A stretch of DNA of 64,000 bases from Glomus cerebriforme (GCA_003550305.1 QKYT01000010.1:287294-351293); one strand, 5' to 3'; positions 35,341 through 48,450 are shown, counted from the stretch's first letter. The notes: generated from the sequence alone by a model not told the origin. Made by a program: numbers and translations.

Positions 35341-36880
35341 AATCCTTATTCATATGTAAATTAAAATGGTCGATCATAAACATTTCAACAAATACGATAT
35401 TAATATGCTGAATTTTTTTTTTTTTTGCCTCTCCATCTTTTATTCCATAAGGTTGTTGCTATTATGCAGAATATTATTCCAAAATCTAATAATTAGGAAT
35501 GAGCAATCAATAGTAAAATTACTTAACGTTGCTAACATTGTAAGTTGATGAATGATGATGTACAATAATATACCTGCTGCTTGGCGATTCCAAATTAAAT
35601 AAGAATGTTGCACGATATATCATCATTACCTCGGACATATGAAATCGGCAGTAGCGCTTTCTAAATTTATATTATCGATATTATCGTCTATCCCATCCCG
35701 AGTAGGATACAATAAAAATTTACGAATTAAGCATTATACAGATCGAAATGAAGCATGTGCATTATGGAAATCCGATAAAAACTTGACCAATTCCTATAAT
35801 AGACACTTAGATATCTATCAAAATTTTCAATTTTTTTTTTTTTTGGAAATGTTTCAGACATCTAATAAAAATTGTACAAATTAAAATTGAAAAAAATTGT
35901 TAATTCATTCCTATATCATCGTATAAAAATTATTAAAGAAAACCCAATAATTAAAAAGACCGAAAATAACATATAAACTACCTACCTTCAACTTTACAGA
36001 TATGTCAATTATAGATTGAACCCGGGCGGGCATCCAGTATATATATATATATGATATAAAAATTCTTAGCGTAGTTATAAAATTTTTATAAAAAAAAATA
36101 CAAAAAAATTTATATATATATTTTTTGTGATTAAAAGACCCTGTAAGTAATTTGTATAAATAGCTAAAAAAATATTAACAGCAAATTATATTTTCTAGAT
36201 TAAAAAAAATGTGGGCTTGGTTAATTAATTACTTAAAATGATATAAAATGAATGAAAACTCCGAATGGCGGCGGATGTACATCAATACATAGTTAGTGTA
36301 ACTTACTAACTCATTTATTTTGTTATATGTTTTATTTTGTTATATATTCCTTTTTTGGAGAGATTTCAATGACAATGTAGTAACACATTAATAATTAATT
36401 ATTATTGTAATTATTACCTATAAGTATTCAATCTACTGTTATTGGCCATAGAAAATTCTTTATCTAAAATTCCAAATATTTAACTTGCATGTGATTTTAA
36501 CTTATTTCAATTTTATCTATTTTAATTTAAGTCCTAATCCTTGAAGTCCGTTCCGTATTTTACGCCAGTATAGTTCAGAATTTGACATATCTCATTTATA
36601 AAAAATTTTATCTTCAATATTATAATATTACCAAATCAATAGTTTGTTTGACAATCTCTCAAAATTTCCTTTTAAACATCATGTTAAACGAACAATCAAA
36701 CTAGTATTAATAAAATCAAAACAAATAAATATTCAATATTAAATTATCTCACGTGACAGACCTAAGAGCACCACTAAAAATTTGCGGTAACGTGACTTTT
36801 GACCAGAGTTATGCAGATTTATGCACTGTCACGTGATGATACTGTTGATACCGGTGACAAATAGAATGAATCTGTGTTTC

Positions 36881-37577
36881 CCTTAACCTAAGGTGGGGAT
36901 GGACCTTTATTCTAAACCGGGGTGTGTTTAATATTTGATATATATAATAAGCAGATAATAATTTTTTCGCGATTTTTTAATTTTTCACTCTATTTGCTGC
37001 AGATTTTGTCCTAGAAGAATATTTTTGTTATAATTTATTGTTTTAATTTAATTTTATTTTTTTATGTTTAAATAATTTTTAAATATACAAAATATACTAA
37101 ATATTTTTACTGAAAACTACTAGGGAAGAAGTATTTAAAATATGTTGTTAAATTGTTAAACTTAAAGAAAGATCTTTTGTACTTGCAACAGTCTTTCATA
37201 GATTTGTTAGCTTGTTTTAATAGTAAAGAATGTAAAAATATAGATTTTGTATAGTATTAAACTAGTTATCTTTGCTCAAATTAAAGAAAACAAGTTTATT
37301 TGCATTAAATTTAAAATAATAAATAATATATTCAATAAATTTATGAAATGAAACTGAAAAGAATTATTCTAAATAAATGTCCCTATGCATATTTTTCTTA
37401 GATAAATATTTATTTTCAGTTGTTTCTTTGCGAAAAATATCATGAAAATTTTTTATTGTTATTTCTTTGTGAAAACATCACGAAAATTTTTCTAAGATAA
37501 ATGTTACACAAACCAAATCTGACCAATAAAATTTAACAGTACACCCCAAGGTTTACACCCCCCACCCTAGGTTAAGG
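36881..37577. mobile_element. TIR element, about 700 bp
   Basis: The left end CCTTAACCTAAGGTGGGGAT at 36881 continues to AAACCGGGGTGTG. The right end (37541-37577) is its inverted counterpart: ACACCCCAAGGTTTACACCC, ending CCCTAGGTTAAGG. Inside are direct repeats around 37395-37505 (TTTCTTTG[CT]GAAAA...ATCA[CT]GAAAATTTTT). There is no coding capacity, so it is a non-autonomous DNA element. Confidence 0.65.
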
Positions 37578-39723
37578 ATGCTCGAAAAAACAAAGCCCCC
37601 CAGATACTTAAAATGGAAGCTGGGAGTCTTGTGTAACATTTATCTGAAAATTCTCGTGCGAAAAAAAGAAATTCGTGTTTTAAAAAGAGCGAATAATAAC
37701 ATTATTTTAATTATTAGCACATTTCAAGGCGGCTTTTACTGTATTTATGATAAATTCGATTTGTTTGCGTTTTATTAAATTTACATAAAAAAAATTAATA
37801 TTAAAGAAATTTCAAATTCTTTGAATTTGGCAGCTTATATCATTATAATTGTGTTTTTTTAAAAAAATGGGAAAGTAAAATTTTATACAAGTACTACGAG
37901 TACTGTATAGCAATGCACCCCTTTTTTGAATAGTAAATTTGCCGATCATTTAAAACTTCCTCAAATAAAAATGGAGCAAAATTAATGTACTTATCATAGA
38001 ACATTTAAAAGTCCATTTAATATACGTATTCTACAACTTTACTCAAAGACCAAAGGAGGGTCAAGAATTTTGACTTTTATATATGTCATATCATGGGGGT
38101 GTATCTGTGTATAAAATTTAAACCTTTTGAAATATTATGTTTTTAAAGAAATTATAATTCAAAATAAATTGTAATGCTAAAAGTCGCTGGAAAGTATAAA
38201 AATATATTTCTCCTTCATACATGTTCTTTTTTTGAGTTTACAAAAAAAAAAAATTTTTTTTATTTATAAAAATAAAATATTTTTATTTTTATTTTTAATG
38301 TAGTACAGCAAAATTATAGAAATAAAATATCCACGTAAATAATAAACTAAATACGATAAGATTATAAAAATAAAATACAAAATTAATTTACACAAATTAA
38401 ATTAATATACTATAATCACGTGAATATGATTTTTTACACGTGGTTGAAATGGCTGAAAAAAAGATGATCTTTAGTATTTACAGTGCTTTCACTGCTCATC
38501 ATAACATTTCAATCATTTTGAAAACGGTAATAATATCGGGCAAAGCCATATCATTTGTGGTTTCTTTGTCTTGATTCTTTTTCAGAACGCGATTTTACAA
38601 TTGGCCGAATTTTTTTTTTTTACTTCTCACTCTGCCAAGATGCTGTATAGTCATAAGTGTACGCCTTTTTATTCATCCTATCTTTTCGGTCTATAAATGT
38701 CAATTGATTTTATTCACTAAAAAAAATTATATCATTGAATCTTTAAATACAATCGTCGTACAATATATGTAAAATTAAGACTTCAAAATACAGTTACACG
38801 AATTCAAAATACAAAGATATGATGATAAACACAAAAAAAAAAATCTTATTTTTTCTTTGAATCGGTCTTTTACATTAAGGGATTTTTTTTTATTAACCTA
38901 AAAAATTTTGATTTACAAAATTTATGCTTATTCCATTAAATACTCAGAATTTTTTTATAAATAATATTTATACTTATCAACAACAAACTTTAACATGTCA
39001 TTTCAATTTCTAAGCGAATTATTTAATTACTTAAAAATAATTAAAATCTTGTTATATGAAACTAAAGAGAGCTGTATTACATAAATAATAAAGTAAATTA
39101 TTATTGGCTCTTCAATATTTGGGGTCATTAATGCATAATGCACAAACGGTCGAACCCGATTGACCACACACGATACTTCATTTGTTGTCGCACAATATAT
39201 ACTAATACTAATAAAGATTTATTTTCATTCGAAAATTAATTGACATATAATTTTTTTTTTGAAACCTACAAATCATAAGCCCAAATACCAATTTTGAACA
39301 GTTAAATATTCCATTTAATTTACTAAATTTGTAAGGCAATTACCTTTCTAGACAAGAAAATATCATTTTATAATAATTTATTTTTAAAAGTCTATTGCGT
39401 TTTCAAGTTGTGTTATTATTGATTAAGGGTCTACAAGATCTTTTTTTTTCTTAAACAAAAAAAATGTTCCGACGCATCAGAAAGATGATAAACCTGAAAT
39501 ACACTTTTCGTATCGACGTTTTTATATCAGTAATTAATAAAATGTTGGATATAAATACAACAATTTTATTTTTCCCTTGCAAGCTGAAGGTATATTATAT
39601 TTCTATTAATAATTTAATTTTTTAATGACCTCCCTCTCCACAAGCTTATTAATTTGAATCCATTACGCTAACGAGCGAAAAAAGTAATCAAAATACGTTT
39701 AATAAATAAATATAATACACGTA

Positions 39724-39918
39724 ATGCCTTGTCAAAGGAGACAAAATCAACTTCCAAGAAAACGAAACAAAAATTGCAGAAGATACGGAAGGCGTGTTCG
39801 ACATACATGCATCAATAATGAAAACACATTGAATCGCATTGTTAACCTTCCTCGACAAATTACGAATGATATAATGCAATATCAGTTTTTTAACGGATAT
39901 TCTTTTCAAGAATCTTAA
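39724..39918 (+). CDS. Stand-alone Arg-rich tail protein (64 aa)
   Basis: ORF of 64 residues starting MPCQRRQNQLPRKRNKN. The QRRQNQL word equals the start of the Arg-rich part of exon 2 in the F-box-like genes (QRRQRRRNQLQR in the 17146 gene). It continues with RRYGRRVRHTCINNENTLNR and IVNLPRQ, then ITNDIMQYQFFNGYSFQES. Here three residues follow the usual last Phe (QES), the only stand-alone copy seen with such an extension. Basic and soluble, with no signal or membrane segment. The promoter is less clear than for its relatives (AATAAATAAATATAA just upstream). The minus-strand ORF over it (39688-39909) is a shadow. Function unknown. Confidence 0.7.
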   Translation: MPCQRRQNQLPRKRNKNCRRYGRRVRHTCINNENTLNRIVNLPRQITNDIMQYQFFNGYSFQES

Positions 39919-42841
39919 AATTTTAATTATTCTATTTACTTCGGGGAATTCCTATTAATACTCTTTTCATTCGATCAATTATTCAATATTTTGTCCGTGT
40001 TATTAGATTCCTGTTGTTTTAGATATCGATTTCATTAATCATTATTAGATTATTCGTTGTGATCGTTATTTTCAACGTAAAATACTTGAGATATATTCCT
40101 TTTTTCTATTTATTATTCAATACAACAACGTCTGATATATTATAAGTTATAATATGATCATGCTTATTACACGTATTAGTATCGTTTATATAATAATTAA
40201 TTATTCATTCCTACTTATTAATTATGTTTTAAAATATGAATTTAAATTATCCGATTTTAATTTCTCTTTAAATTCCTCATTATTCTTATGAAGTGATTTT
40301 TTTATATATAGTTATCTTTTTCTTAACCATGTCGTCATAAAAATGAAACAAGATAAACACATAAATGTGAATAAAAATTTATACAATTTAAAAAATCCTT
40401 ACGTGTGCACCACGTGATAGTCCGACAAGCCACCATCAAATTCATTCACAAATCATTTATGTACACGATTGACTATACGATTGACCAATGAAGTTATAAA
40501 ATTAATTTTGTACGACACGATCACTCATTTTGAATAATAATCGTAATTATACATTTTCACTTTTAAAGAAAATATATAACCGTTTAATGATTGTTTAATT
40601 CTTCTTAAAAAAACTAAAAATTTGTTAAAAATCATGAACAAAATTTCTTAATTATCTATTAAAAAAAATTTTTTTTTATATTAGAGTATTATAAATATTT
40701 AGGAAGAAATGATCATCGGATTTTGAATAAAAAAATTTTTAACATTAAGCATAATAAAAAAAATTTTTTTTTTTTGACGCATACATCGTGGCAAATCGTG
40801 CATAAAACGTGTACTAGATCGTCGCAGAAATTTGATTGGTTAGTTTATTCCTTAAATTTAAATTTGATTATAAATAATATAATTTATTATTATTACAATG
40901 ATGTATTAACTAAAAAAAAAGAAAAGAAAGAAAATTGTTTGAAAAAGTTGGAAATTTTTTTGTTGTTTGAACCATTTTATTAGTGAAACTATTTTAATTT
41001 CGTACGAAGATATAACTAAATATGACAGTCACATTGTCACACGATGTTACACAGTCATCAATAGTTAGTTTAACGTAGTTAGGACTTAGGAGTATAACAT
41101 GTCTATATTAATAATATTTAACACTTAATATTTATAATCAAAAACAACGAACGTAACGGAATTAACCGGATAAAATTTTTATGGGAGAAATGTCGTCGTG
41201 ATCAGCGAAAATATATTTAATATATTTCGCAATGATCTGTGATTGCGTAATAAATTTGCGTAACAATACTGGATTCGTAAGTGTAAAAATTACTGAATCT
41301 GATTGGTGCATCATTTAGCTCCGACTAGCTCCGCGAATTTTTGTGGTACAGCACTACTCGTTCGACTTCAAAAAATGTCTACAAAATGACCAGTATTATG
41401 CATCAGCTGATATTATGGTTTTAATAATTCTAAAGTTCCAGAATACTTAGTAAAAAAAAAAAGAATTGTGAAAGGAGTGCAATGTATAGGGTCTTTGTTG
41501 GCCCTTCTTCAAAAACAGGTTTTTCTTTTTTTTCTAAGACCAAAATAGAATTGACTGCTTTTATAGTTAAAGAAAAATTAATTTGTTAATAGGTTTTTTA
41601 AAATACAGTATTTCGAAAACATATTAATAATTTATAATAGAAATTTGATATCCTAAATCCTAATTCATTCAAAAAATGAATAATTAATATATATATATAC
41701 AAGGTGCAGGTTACACGAATTTTTATATAAACCTTCCATATACTGTAAATAAAGTATCAGTATAGAAATCAATTATTTACATGTAGATCACAATATGATT
41801 GTTCTAAATTCGGAATATGAGTTCCGTTACAATTGTGAATGAAATGTTGAAAGATACAAAAATTTTTATTGTAGTCGTGTAACTTTTTCAGTTTAATTCG
41901 GCCTTAGAGTGATTGTGTAAATAATAATAAATTGATAAGATAACGAATATTATGAATCTCGATGAATGATGATCCGCTGATTAGATCATGCATTAAACCC
42001 GAACATGATAGATACTTTTATTGGAAAAACTTTATAGAATTTCTTAAAGTTCTGATTTTCATTTGTTTTTCAAAAGAAATAAATATTTGACGTATTTTTA
42101 GATTTATTAGATAAGAAATTAAAAAATTGTTTTCATTTAATAACAATCGAAATAAGTTAGCATATAAAAAATTTTTGTAATGTATTTGTTAAATGAAATA
42201 ATATTTTAAGCAATTTGATAATAAATAAATATTTCTTCTAATAGAATAGCAAAGGGTTTTATTTGATTTATGGATAAAGATCAGATAAATCATATCTAAG
42301 GTCGTACAGTCACCCGTACAGTAGAAGTTATCTATTGAAGGTGATGAGTATGGTGATTATTTATGTCGGGGAAATAAATAAAACAATAGGCAGACTTTTT
42401 AATTATAATTGCATTAACAAATTATGATGCAGGAGTGCAGCATTTCCTTTAGGTGTAGAATAATAATTCTCCCATATGTACTAGTTATGGTGATTCCTTT
42501 TTTTTTTTAAAAAAAAAATAATAATTTAGATTATAAAAACTCCACATAATGATATATATTTATGTAGTGCGGTATGTTGAAGTGTTTTGTCCACTAATTT
42601 CGTCGGTCATACTATAAATAGACGTAGAAAAAAAGAAAGAAATTTCGTTAGTCATGTTTCATTCTCGGAATTATGTATAATTTTCCAAAACAGGATTACA
42701 GTTTGGCTGTTTTTATCAGTCTCAAATAAATCAATACAACTTTTTTCAGAATAAACGATAAAAATTAATAAATATATAAATATAACGAATTTTTTTTTTC
42801 ATCTTTCCCATTCTCACTCAAAAAAAATATAAATACATATT
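39919..42841. other. Intergenic
   Basis: A+T-rich, with no convincing gene. A very weak resemblance to a decayed tail occurs at 41944-41985. The ORF at 40723-40983 is low-complexity. Confidence 0.55.
42773..42780 (+). promoter_or_regulatory. TATA box of the 42842-43030 gene
   Basis: TATATAAA, 69 bases before the ATG, followed by a pyrimidine-rich leader (TTTTTTTTTTCATCTTTCCC). Confidence 0.4.
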
Positions 42842-43030
42842 ATGGCTTTTCAGAGAAGACAGAATCAACTGAGAAGACAACGAACTGTAAATAGAATGAT
42901 TCGAATGCATATTCAACGTAACGTACCAATTAATAACAGAAACACATTGAGACGCATCATGAACCTTCCGAAACAAATTACAAATGATTCATTTATGATT
43001 CAATTTTTCGACGGATTTTCTTTCCATTAA
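42842..43030 (+). CDS. Stand-alone Arg-rich tail protein (62 aa)
   Basis: ORF of 62 residues: MAFQRRQNQLRRQRTVNRMI, a short basic linker, PINNRNTLRRIMNLPKQ, then ITNDSFMIQFFDGFSFH at the stop. The N-terminus aligns with the Arg-rich part of exon 2 of the F-box-like genes (NQL and VNRM matching MNRI), so the protein equals that exon's C-terminal half with a new start codon. NG has become DG and the Arg of LPRQ has become Lys. Its TATA box sits 69 bases upstream. The high Arg content suggests nuclear or RNA association, but this is inference. Function unknown. Confidence 0.7.
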   Translation: MAFQRRQNQLRRQRTVNRMIRMHIQRNVPINNRNTLRRIMNLPKQITNDSFMIQFFDGFSFH

Positions 43031-44269
43031 TTTTGGCAAATTAAAACTATTAAGTGATTAAAAAAAAAAATTGGCAGGTAAGAAAAGACATGAAAACACC
43101 AAGATTACTTCATGGTATTAATTAAATAATTTTTTTTTATAGTATCGATAATCGGGCATTCTGATATTTTATTTTAATTTTAAATTTTCGTGTAAATGAT
43201 AGTAGTTTTTGTTTTTTTTTAACTCGCCTTTCGTTTCATAAAAAACATTTTCATTTATATTCTTTATTATGTCGTCACGTTTCTCATTACACACGATATT
43301 TTCATTCGAAGATTTTCAACCATACGATATTCGTATTTTTAATATTTTTACATCGTTATAAATCATTTTTTTTATTAGTGTTATATCGTTTTTCTTTTTC
43401 TTTCTTGTCGTTATTTTTTGTTTTATTATTTTTATGTAATAAATCTTTTTAATAGATGTGGAGGTTTTGCTAAGTTTTTACATATAATTAAAGTCACGTG
43501 ATTATTTAATGTTATCAGTTATATCTGACAAAAAGAAACGCATATTATAATGAAATTATTTAGGTGGTGTGATGTTGTATAATAAAAAGTTGGGGCTGTG
43601 CATATTATTGCTTTTTATTTTATTTTATATAAAAGCATATCAGATATGTACAAATAATCTTGTCATCGTTTGTTTAAACAAAATTATTCTTCATATGATT
43701 GTTCCTTATAATAAGTACTTTTAAAGTTAAATTACTTGATTGTACGGAGATCGGAATGATTGTTTATAATTTAATTTGTGCGACGATAATAACGATAATA
43801 ACAATGTTTCAATGTTCCAAATTTTTTGAATTGTGTGTCACGTGACATATATTTTTATATTATGTCTCTTTCATTATTTTACATATGGTAATGATTTTCC
43901 AACTGAGTAATAAACCATTGTGTCACAATCTATTTTTGGTTCTGTGCAATGTTACAATAATAAATTATGCATTTACAATAATATTACGTTTGTCTTAATT
44001 TCCAAAATTTCTTTTTAAATTTTGTATTACAAGTAAACATTAAATATTTTCATATATTACATAAATAATTATGTAAGGGATTTTTCCATCTTCTAGAATT
44101 AAAATCGGATGTTTGTTTCAATTGATCTTGTCAGACAGAAATCACAGAAGATTCATAGAATATTCGGCTGTCAAAATTTACGTGATTTTAATATAAATAA
44201 GCACGTCCTGAAACTTTTTCGTAATAAATTTTATTATATTTTTTCTAATCTTTAAACAACGCAATCAAA
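43031..44269. other. Intergenic
   Basis: A+T-rich with T-runs downstream of the preceding gene. Nothing recognisable apart from the promoter at 44192. Confidence 0.6.
44192..44200 (+). promoter_or_regulatory. TATA box of the 44270-44488 gene
   Basis: TATAAATAA, 78 bases before the ATG. Confidence 0.4.
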
Positions 44270-44488
44270 ATGCCGCCTCAAATAAATAATATAAAGAAAG
44301 AACGGCATCTAAGAAATCAAACCAGAAATAGTACTAGAAAGTATAGACAAAACAAATCTATTCAATCTATTCAATCTAATACATTCTTCTATAATGGCAT
44401 ATCAGAACTCATCACGAACCTTCCTCCTCAACAAAATATAGATAATCCATTGATAGATGAATTTTTCAACGGTTCTTATTTTTATTAA
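44270..44488 (+). CDS. Stand-alone basic tail protein (72 aa)
   Basis: ORF of 72 residues. The N-terminal half is basic (KKERHLRNQTRNSTRKYRQN), with a small internal repeat SIQSIQSN. The C-terminus is ELITNLPPQQNIDNPLIDEF, then FNGSYFY at the stop. Compared with its relatives, LPRQ is LPPQ and the PINN word is replaced by FFYNGI, which itself looks like a second, internal FYNG. A tandem partial duplicate of the last two thirds of the gene and its 3' flank follows directly (44558-44730) and is broken. The minus-strand ORF at 44402-44734 is a shadow. Function unknown. Confidence 0.65.
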   Translation: MPPQINNIKKERHLRNQTRNSTRKYRQNKSIQSIQSNTFFYNGISELITNLPPQQNIDNPLIDEFFNGSYFY

Positions 44489-44557
44489 GCTTCTTCGCCT
44501 GCCAATTATTATTTTTCGTTTTTTTTTGTGATATAACACAATTTGCACATAAGATAT

Positions 44558-44730
44558 AAAGGAACCAAATCTATTCAATCTAATACATTCTTCAATAGTG
44601 TATGTATTAGAACTCACGAATCTTCCTTCTCTACAAAATACAAATGATCGTTTGATAGATGAATTTATCGATAGTTTTTGTCTTCTTCGCTTGCCGATTA
44701 TTATTTTTTTTTGTATATAACACAATTTGT
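44558..44730 (+). pseudogene. Decayed tandem copy of the tail gene
   Basis: Repeats 44349-44545 with changes. AATCTATTCAATCTAATACA, CTTCAATAGTG, ACGAATCTTCC and GATAGATGAATTTATCGATA match the live copy in order. The shared 3' flank TATAACACAATTTG recurs about 185 bp later. The tail reads LTNLPSLQNTNDRLIDEFID, so FFNG is lost. The original stop is read through, there is no ATG, and indels shift the frame before the tail. It is therefore a dead duplicate. Confidence 0.75.
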
Positions 44731-46561
44731 TCATATTTATTTACTGTACTTACATTTTCCATTGTATATTAAATATCCTTTATAAATTATAGAAATTTAT
44801 TTTTAAATTTCAAATAAATGTATATTTATTACAAATATTTGTTTTCGTTAAATAAGAAATAATGTAAATATTTTCTCATAATAAAATTTAGTATATCAAT
44901 GATATTACAAACTCGTGAATGAAAAGAATGAATTAAAACCACTGATAAATTTAATAAATCGAAATGAACTTAATTCTTTCTCGTTCATAATAATTTATTA
45001 CGTACCATGAAATGAAATAACTTCATATTAATTATCGCTTAACATTCGTCTTTCTTATAGTACACCTCTTACATTAAAACAGAAGAGAATAAAATAAATT
45101 AATATGAACAATAAACCGGAAATTACGGTCTTAATTCTTTAATCTGTAAATTAATATTTCAAGATTTTAATGGTTAGAAATTAGAAGTATTGTGAATAGG
45201 CGAATAGCGCGGATTTTGAATTTTTATGTGTATATATACTGTACATATTTTTTATTAAATAAATGTTTCGATCTTCATATTAAATAAAATTCAGATATTT
45301 TATTATTATAATTTTTTTTTCTCCAACAATCATAACAATTTATTTGTATTATCTTAAATTAATTTTAAGGAAAAGTTTACAGTTAGAAAATTAGAAAAAT
45401 TTTTATACATATATAACATTCTAACTAGTGTTCTTATCCTTCATTAATAAATTATGTTGGAATATTTGGATCCTCAAGAAATGAAGAAATGAACTAAAAC
45501 ACCAACTTGTAGGACCTTGCAGAACAGTAAAACATAGGGGTTGACTTACCGTTAGAAGAATATTGCAATTATAATATGAGAGGAGCTGTAAAGAAAATAT
45601 TTTTTGCTGCGCAATTTATTTAAATATAATGTTTGATTGACGTAGTCGTCGTGAATATATAATATACTAATATAATAGTCTTTAATATTTATATACTATA
45701 CCATAAGATTAAATTTTATATTTCGCATCCATTTTCGAATTTAAAAATATCTGAAAGTAATCGGGAATTTTAACAAAGTTTAAATAAAAAATTTATGATT
45801 GTACAATAATGAAAGGCCAAGTATTTAAACCTAAAATGAAATGATATTGTTTGAAAGATTTAGCAAGTCATATGCATATCCGATTGGCGGCAGATTGTTT
45901 TGACTAATGTAAAAAAAACAGCTATACGGAAAACGCCGAAGAACTACATCCCTTGTTACTCTTTTATGGCGGATTGGCGTTTCAAAAAGAAATATATATA
46001 TATCAGATATATACATATATTTCTTTAATGATATTTTTTTTTTTACTCATAATCGGATTGGATAACAAATATTTTATAATACATTAAATTAATAATACAT
46101 TTCATAAATATTTGCCGCAGTAGGAGATGTAAATGATGTTTATTCTACGGAATGAGTATGGAATCGAATATAGAATGTATAATATAAATTGATAAATGGG
46201 TATTATTATTGTAATTTCTAAATTTGATATTTGAATATTACATATTAATTGCGAAAGTTGCCTTTCAGAGCGAGAATAATTATAATGATCAACCGTTTAA
46301 AATTTGCTTACTAAGCAACAAATCATTTTGCGCATGTAATATTATTAAAATAGATCATTAATAATGGTATAATTGTTTATAATTATTTAAAATGATATGT
46401 TATTTATTATGAAAAGATTTATTGGTCTTTAAATTTAAACTCTAAGAAAATTTCTATGCATAACGGAAAAAAAGTTAACGATTAAAAATGATCACATGGG
46501 CTATCGACGCATCACACCTCTAGACTTTCCTTTTTTGGGAAATTTCTAAATCGGAATAGAA

Positions 46562-46625
46562 GTGAAATCCTATTTGTCACATATTTGTCACATAGGCATT
46601 TCTTAATGCCGTAATTCCGGCCAAA
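46562..46625 (+). repeat. Repeat shared with 63101-63167
   Basis: GTGAAATCCTATTTGTCAC, then CTTAATGCCGTAATTCCGGC, matches GTGAAATCCTATTTATCAC and CTTAATGCCATAATTCCGGC inside the element at 62996-63205. Same order and orientation. Confidence 0.65.
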
Positions 46626-46739
46626 ATTACAATATCACATAGTGCTTCACGTGGTATTTAATGAGTAGAAAGCCATAAAATTATCCATTCAGAACGAACT
46701 TCGAATATAATAATGATACAAAAAATTTTAACATTCATC

Positions 46740-46975
46740 TAGGACCCCGAAATATATATAATAAGGTAGGTTTTGCGTATAATGAACCAAAAAAATCATG
46801 TAAATCTTTCCTTTTTTGGATAATTTCTGATAATGTCAGCCAGAAATTTATTACATATTTTAGTAACTGACTGACATTACCGTAATTCCGGCCCTGAAAA
46901 AATGCGTACAGCTAATACAGTAGTAAAATTTTTTTTGGCCGGACCTGACCTCTGTATGCATATTTCGGGGTCCTA
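46740..46975. mobile_element. MITE, 236 bp, perfect 16-bp terminal inverted repeats
   Basis: TAGGACCCCGAAATAT at 46740-46755 is matched by its exact reverse complement at 46960-46975. The interior includes CCGTAATTCCGGCC and a block shared with 5775-5890. No coding capacity. The intact ends suggest relatively recent activity compared with the eroded copy. Confidence 0.75.
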
Positions 46976-48450
46976 TTAATTTACCGATCAGAGGTCAGAT
47001 TGATTCCTAATTATAACGTAATTTAAACTTGAAATGTTGACTTCAAAAATGAGTAACTTTCATATAGTTATCCACAGAAGGTGGGTATCAATTAAATAAT
47101 ATATATAGATTTTTAATCTTCTTTCAGAAATGCAAAAACAATTTATATTTCATTATAAATTTCATTCATGGTGTTAAAATAACTAACCGCCATTACTTTC
47201 ACTGTGATTTGTATATTTCATCAAACTCTAGCAGCTTTCAAAGTCAATAATATTATTGACACATAAACTTTGTTGTTTCTTCTAGATCTTGGCGTTATGA
47301 GGGATAATTTACTGCCAAGCCTAGAGCTATGAATAAAAACAGCCCCGATATCTGACCAAAAAGACAGCTTACCTAATGCATGCATTGGAGTTACTAATAT
47401 TTTTAATAAAATTAGTATCACTAATTCTAACAATATTCCAAAGCTACTACCTTAAAAAAATTGCGGAGGTAGGGATAATTATTATAAAATTTACGGGTAT
47501 AAATAATAAGAACTTGACAGTACACTGTTGCTGAACTCAAGACAGGTTTTTAGACTGGTATAATCACGGAAATCATTTAATTAAGCTGCGGTATTACTTG
47601 ATTAGACCAAGCAAATGATTGGCATGCTCTCGAACGAACGTCTTGAGATCCCAGCGAATATAACCCTTTTATTTTCCGTCATCTTATATATTCAAAAAAA
47701 AAAAATTAGATGGATTAGATGGATTATTTTTTTTTTTAAAAAAAAAAAATTCGATTATCGTAATGAGTCAATATCAGATATAATTTTCAGCATGATTTTG
47801 TGTCACTAGATGCAAACAGACGATAACATTTAATTTACAATTATCATATGATATTTAATTGCGAATAGGTTTTGGACTAAATAAAATCGGGAAAAACTTT
47901 TTAATGTGTTCAAATGAATTTTGGTGGGATTGCCATTACGTAAGCTTACATAATCGATAATCGTTCCAGCATTATAAATTGGCCAGAATTTTTTTTGAAC
48001 CCAACCGAAATTATAACAATGTAAAATTGAGTATTATAAATTGAATGATAAATATTTTATATATATATAGATAAAAAAAAATGGTAATACGAAATATTTT
48101 GAAACTTCATTAACTTCATTGAATATCAATTTGTCCTATATCAAATAACATTTTACTTGATTCCTTATTTAGGTAAATAACAAAGTATGCACAACAACTC
48201 CAATGACATAGATATACATATGCTTTGATGTTTGATAATTTTAGTCTTTGTATCACGTATATTATCTGCTATTTACTTTAAGTCATGATAAAAATGTATA
48301 TTCGCTACACGAGATAACTCAAAATTTTTGTTGAAGCCTGAAATTTAGAAGATTTGCTTGTCGCAAATACATAATATTTTACGTGATGGTAAAATGAAAT
48401 TTAAGTCCATTAAGCAAAAAAGCTTAAGGAATTTGACGTCGATCGCTCGA

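Larger units (their letters stand above)
32496..39723. other. Long intergenic region
   Basis: Contains a TCCGGAAA-type patch at 35265-35340 and a TIR element at 36881-37577. It is otherwise A+T-rich. ORFs at 33249-33464, 35366-35548, 35639-35884 and 37578-37778 have no recognised domain, and the last runs out of the TIR element end. No gene called. Confidence 0.5.

Noticed and set aside
35639..35884. 81-residue ORF
   Set aside because: Has an ATG but no recognisable domain and ends in a poly-Phe run from a T homopolymer; no support.
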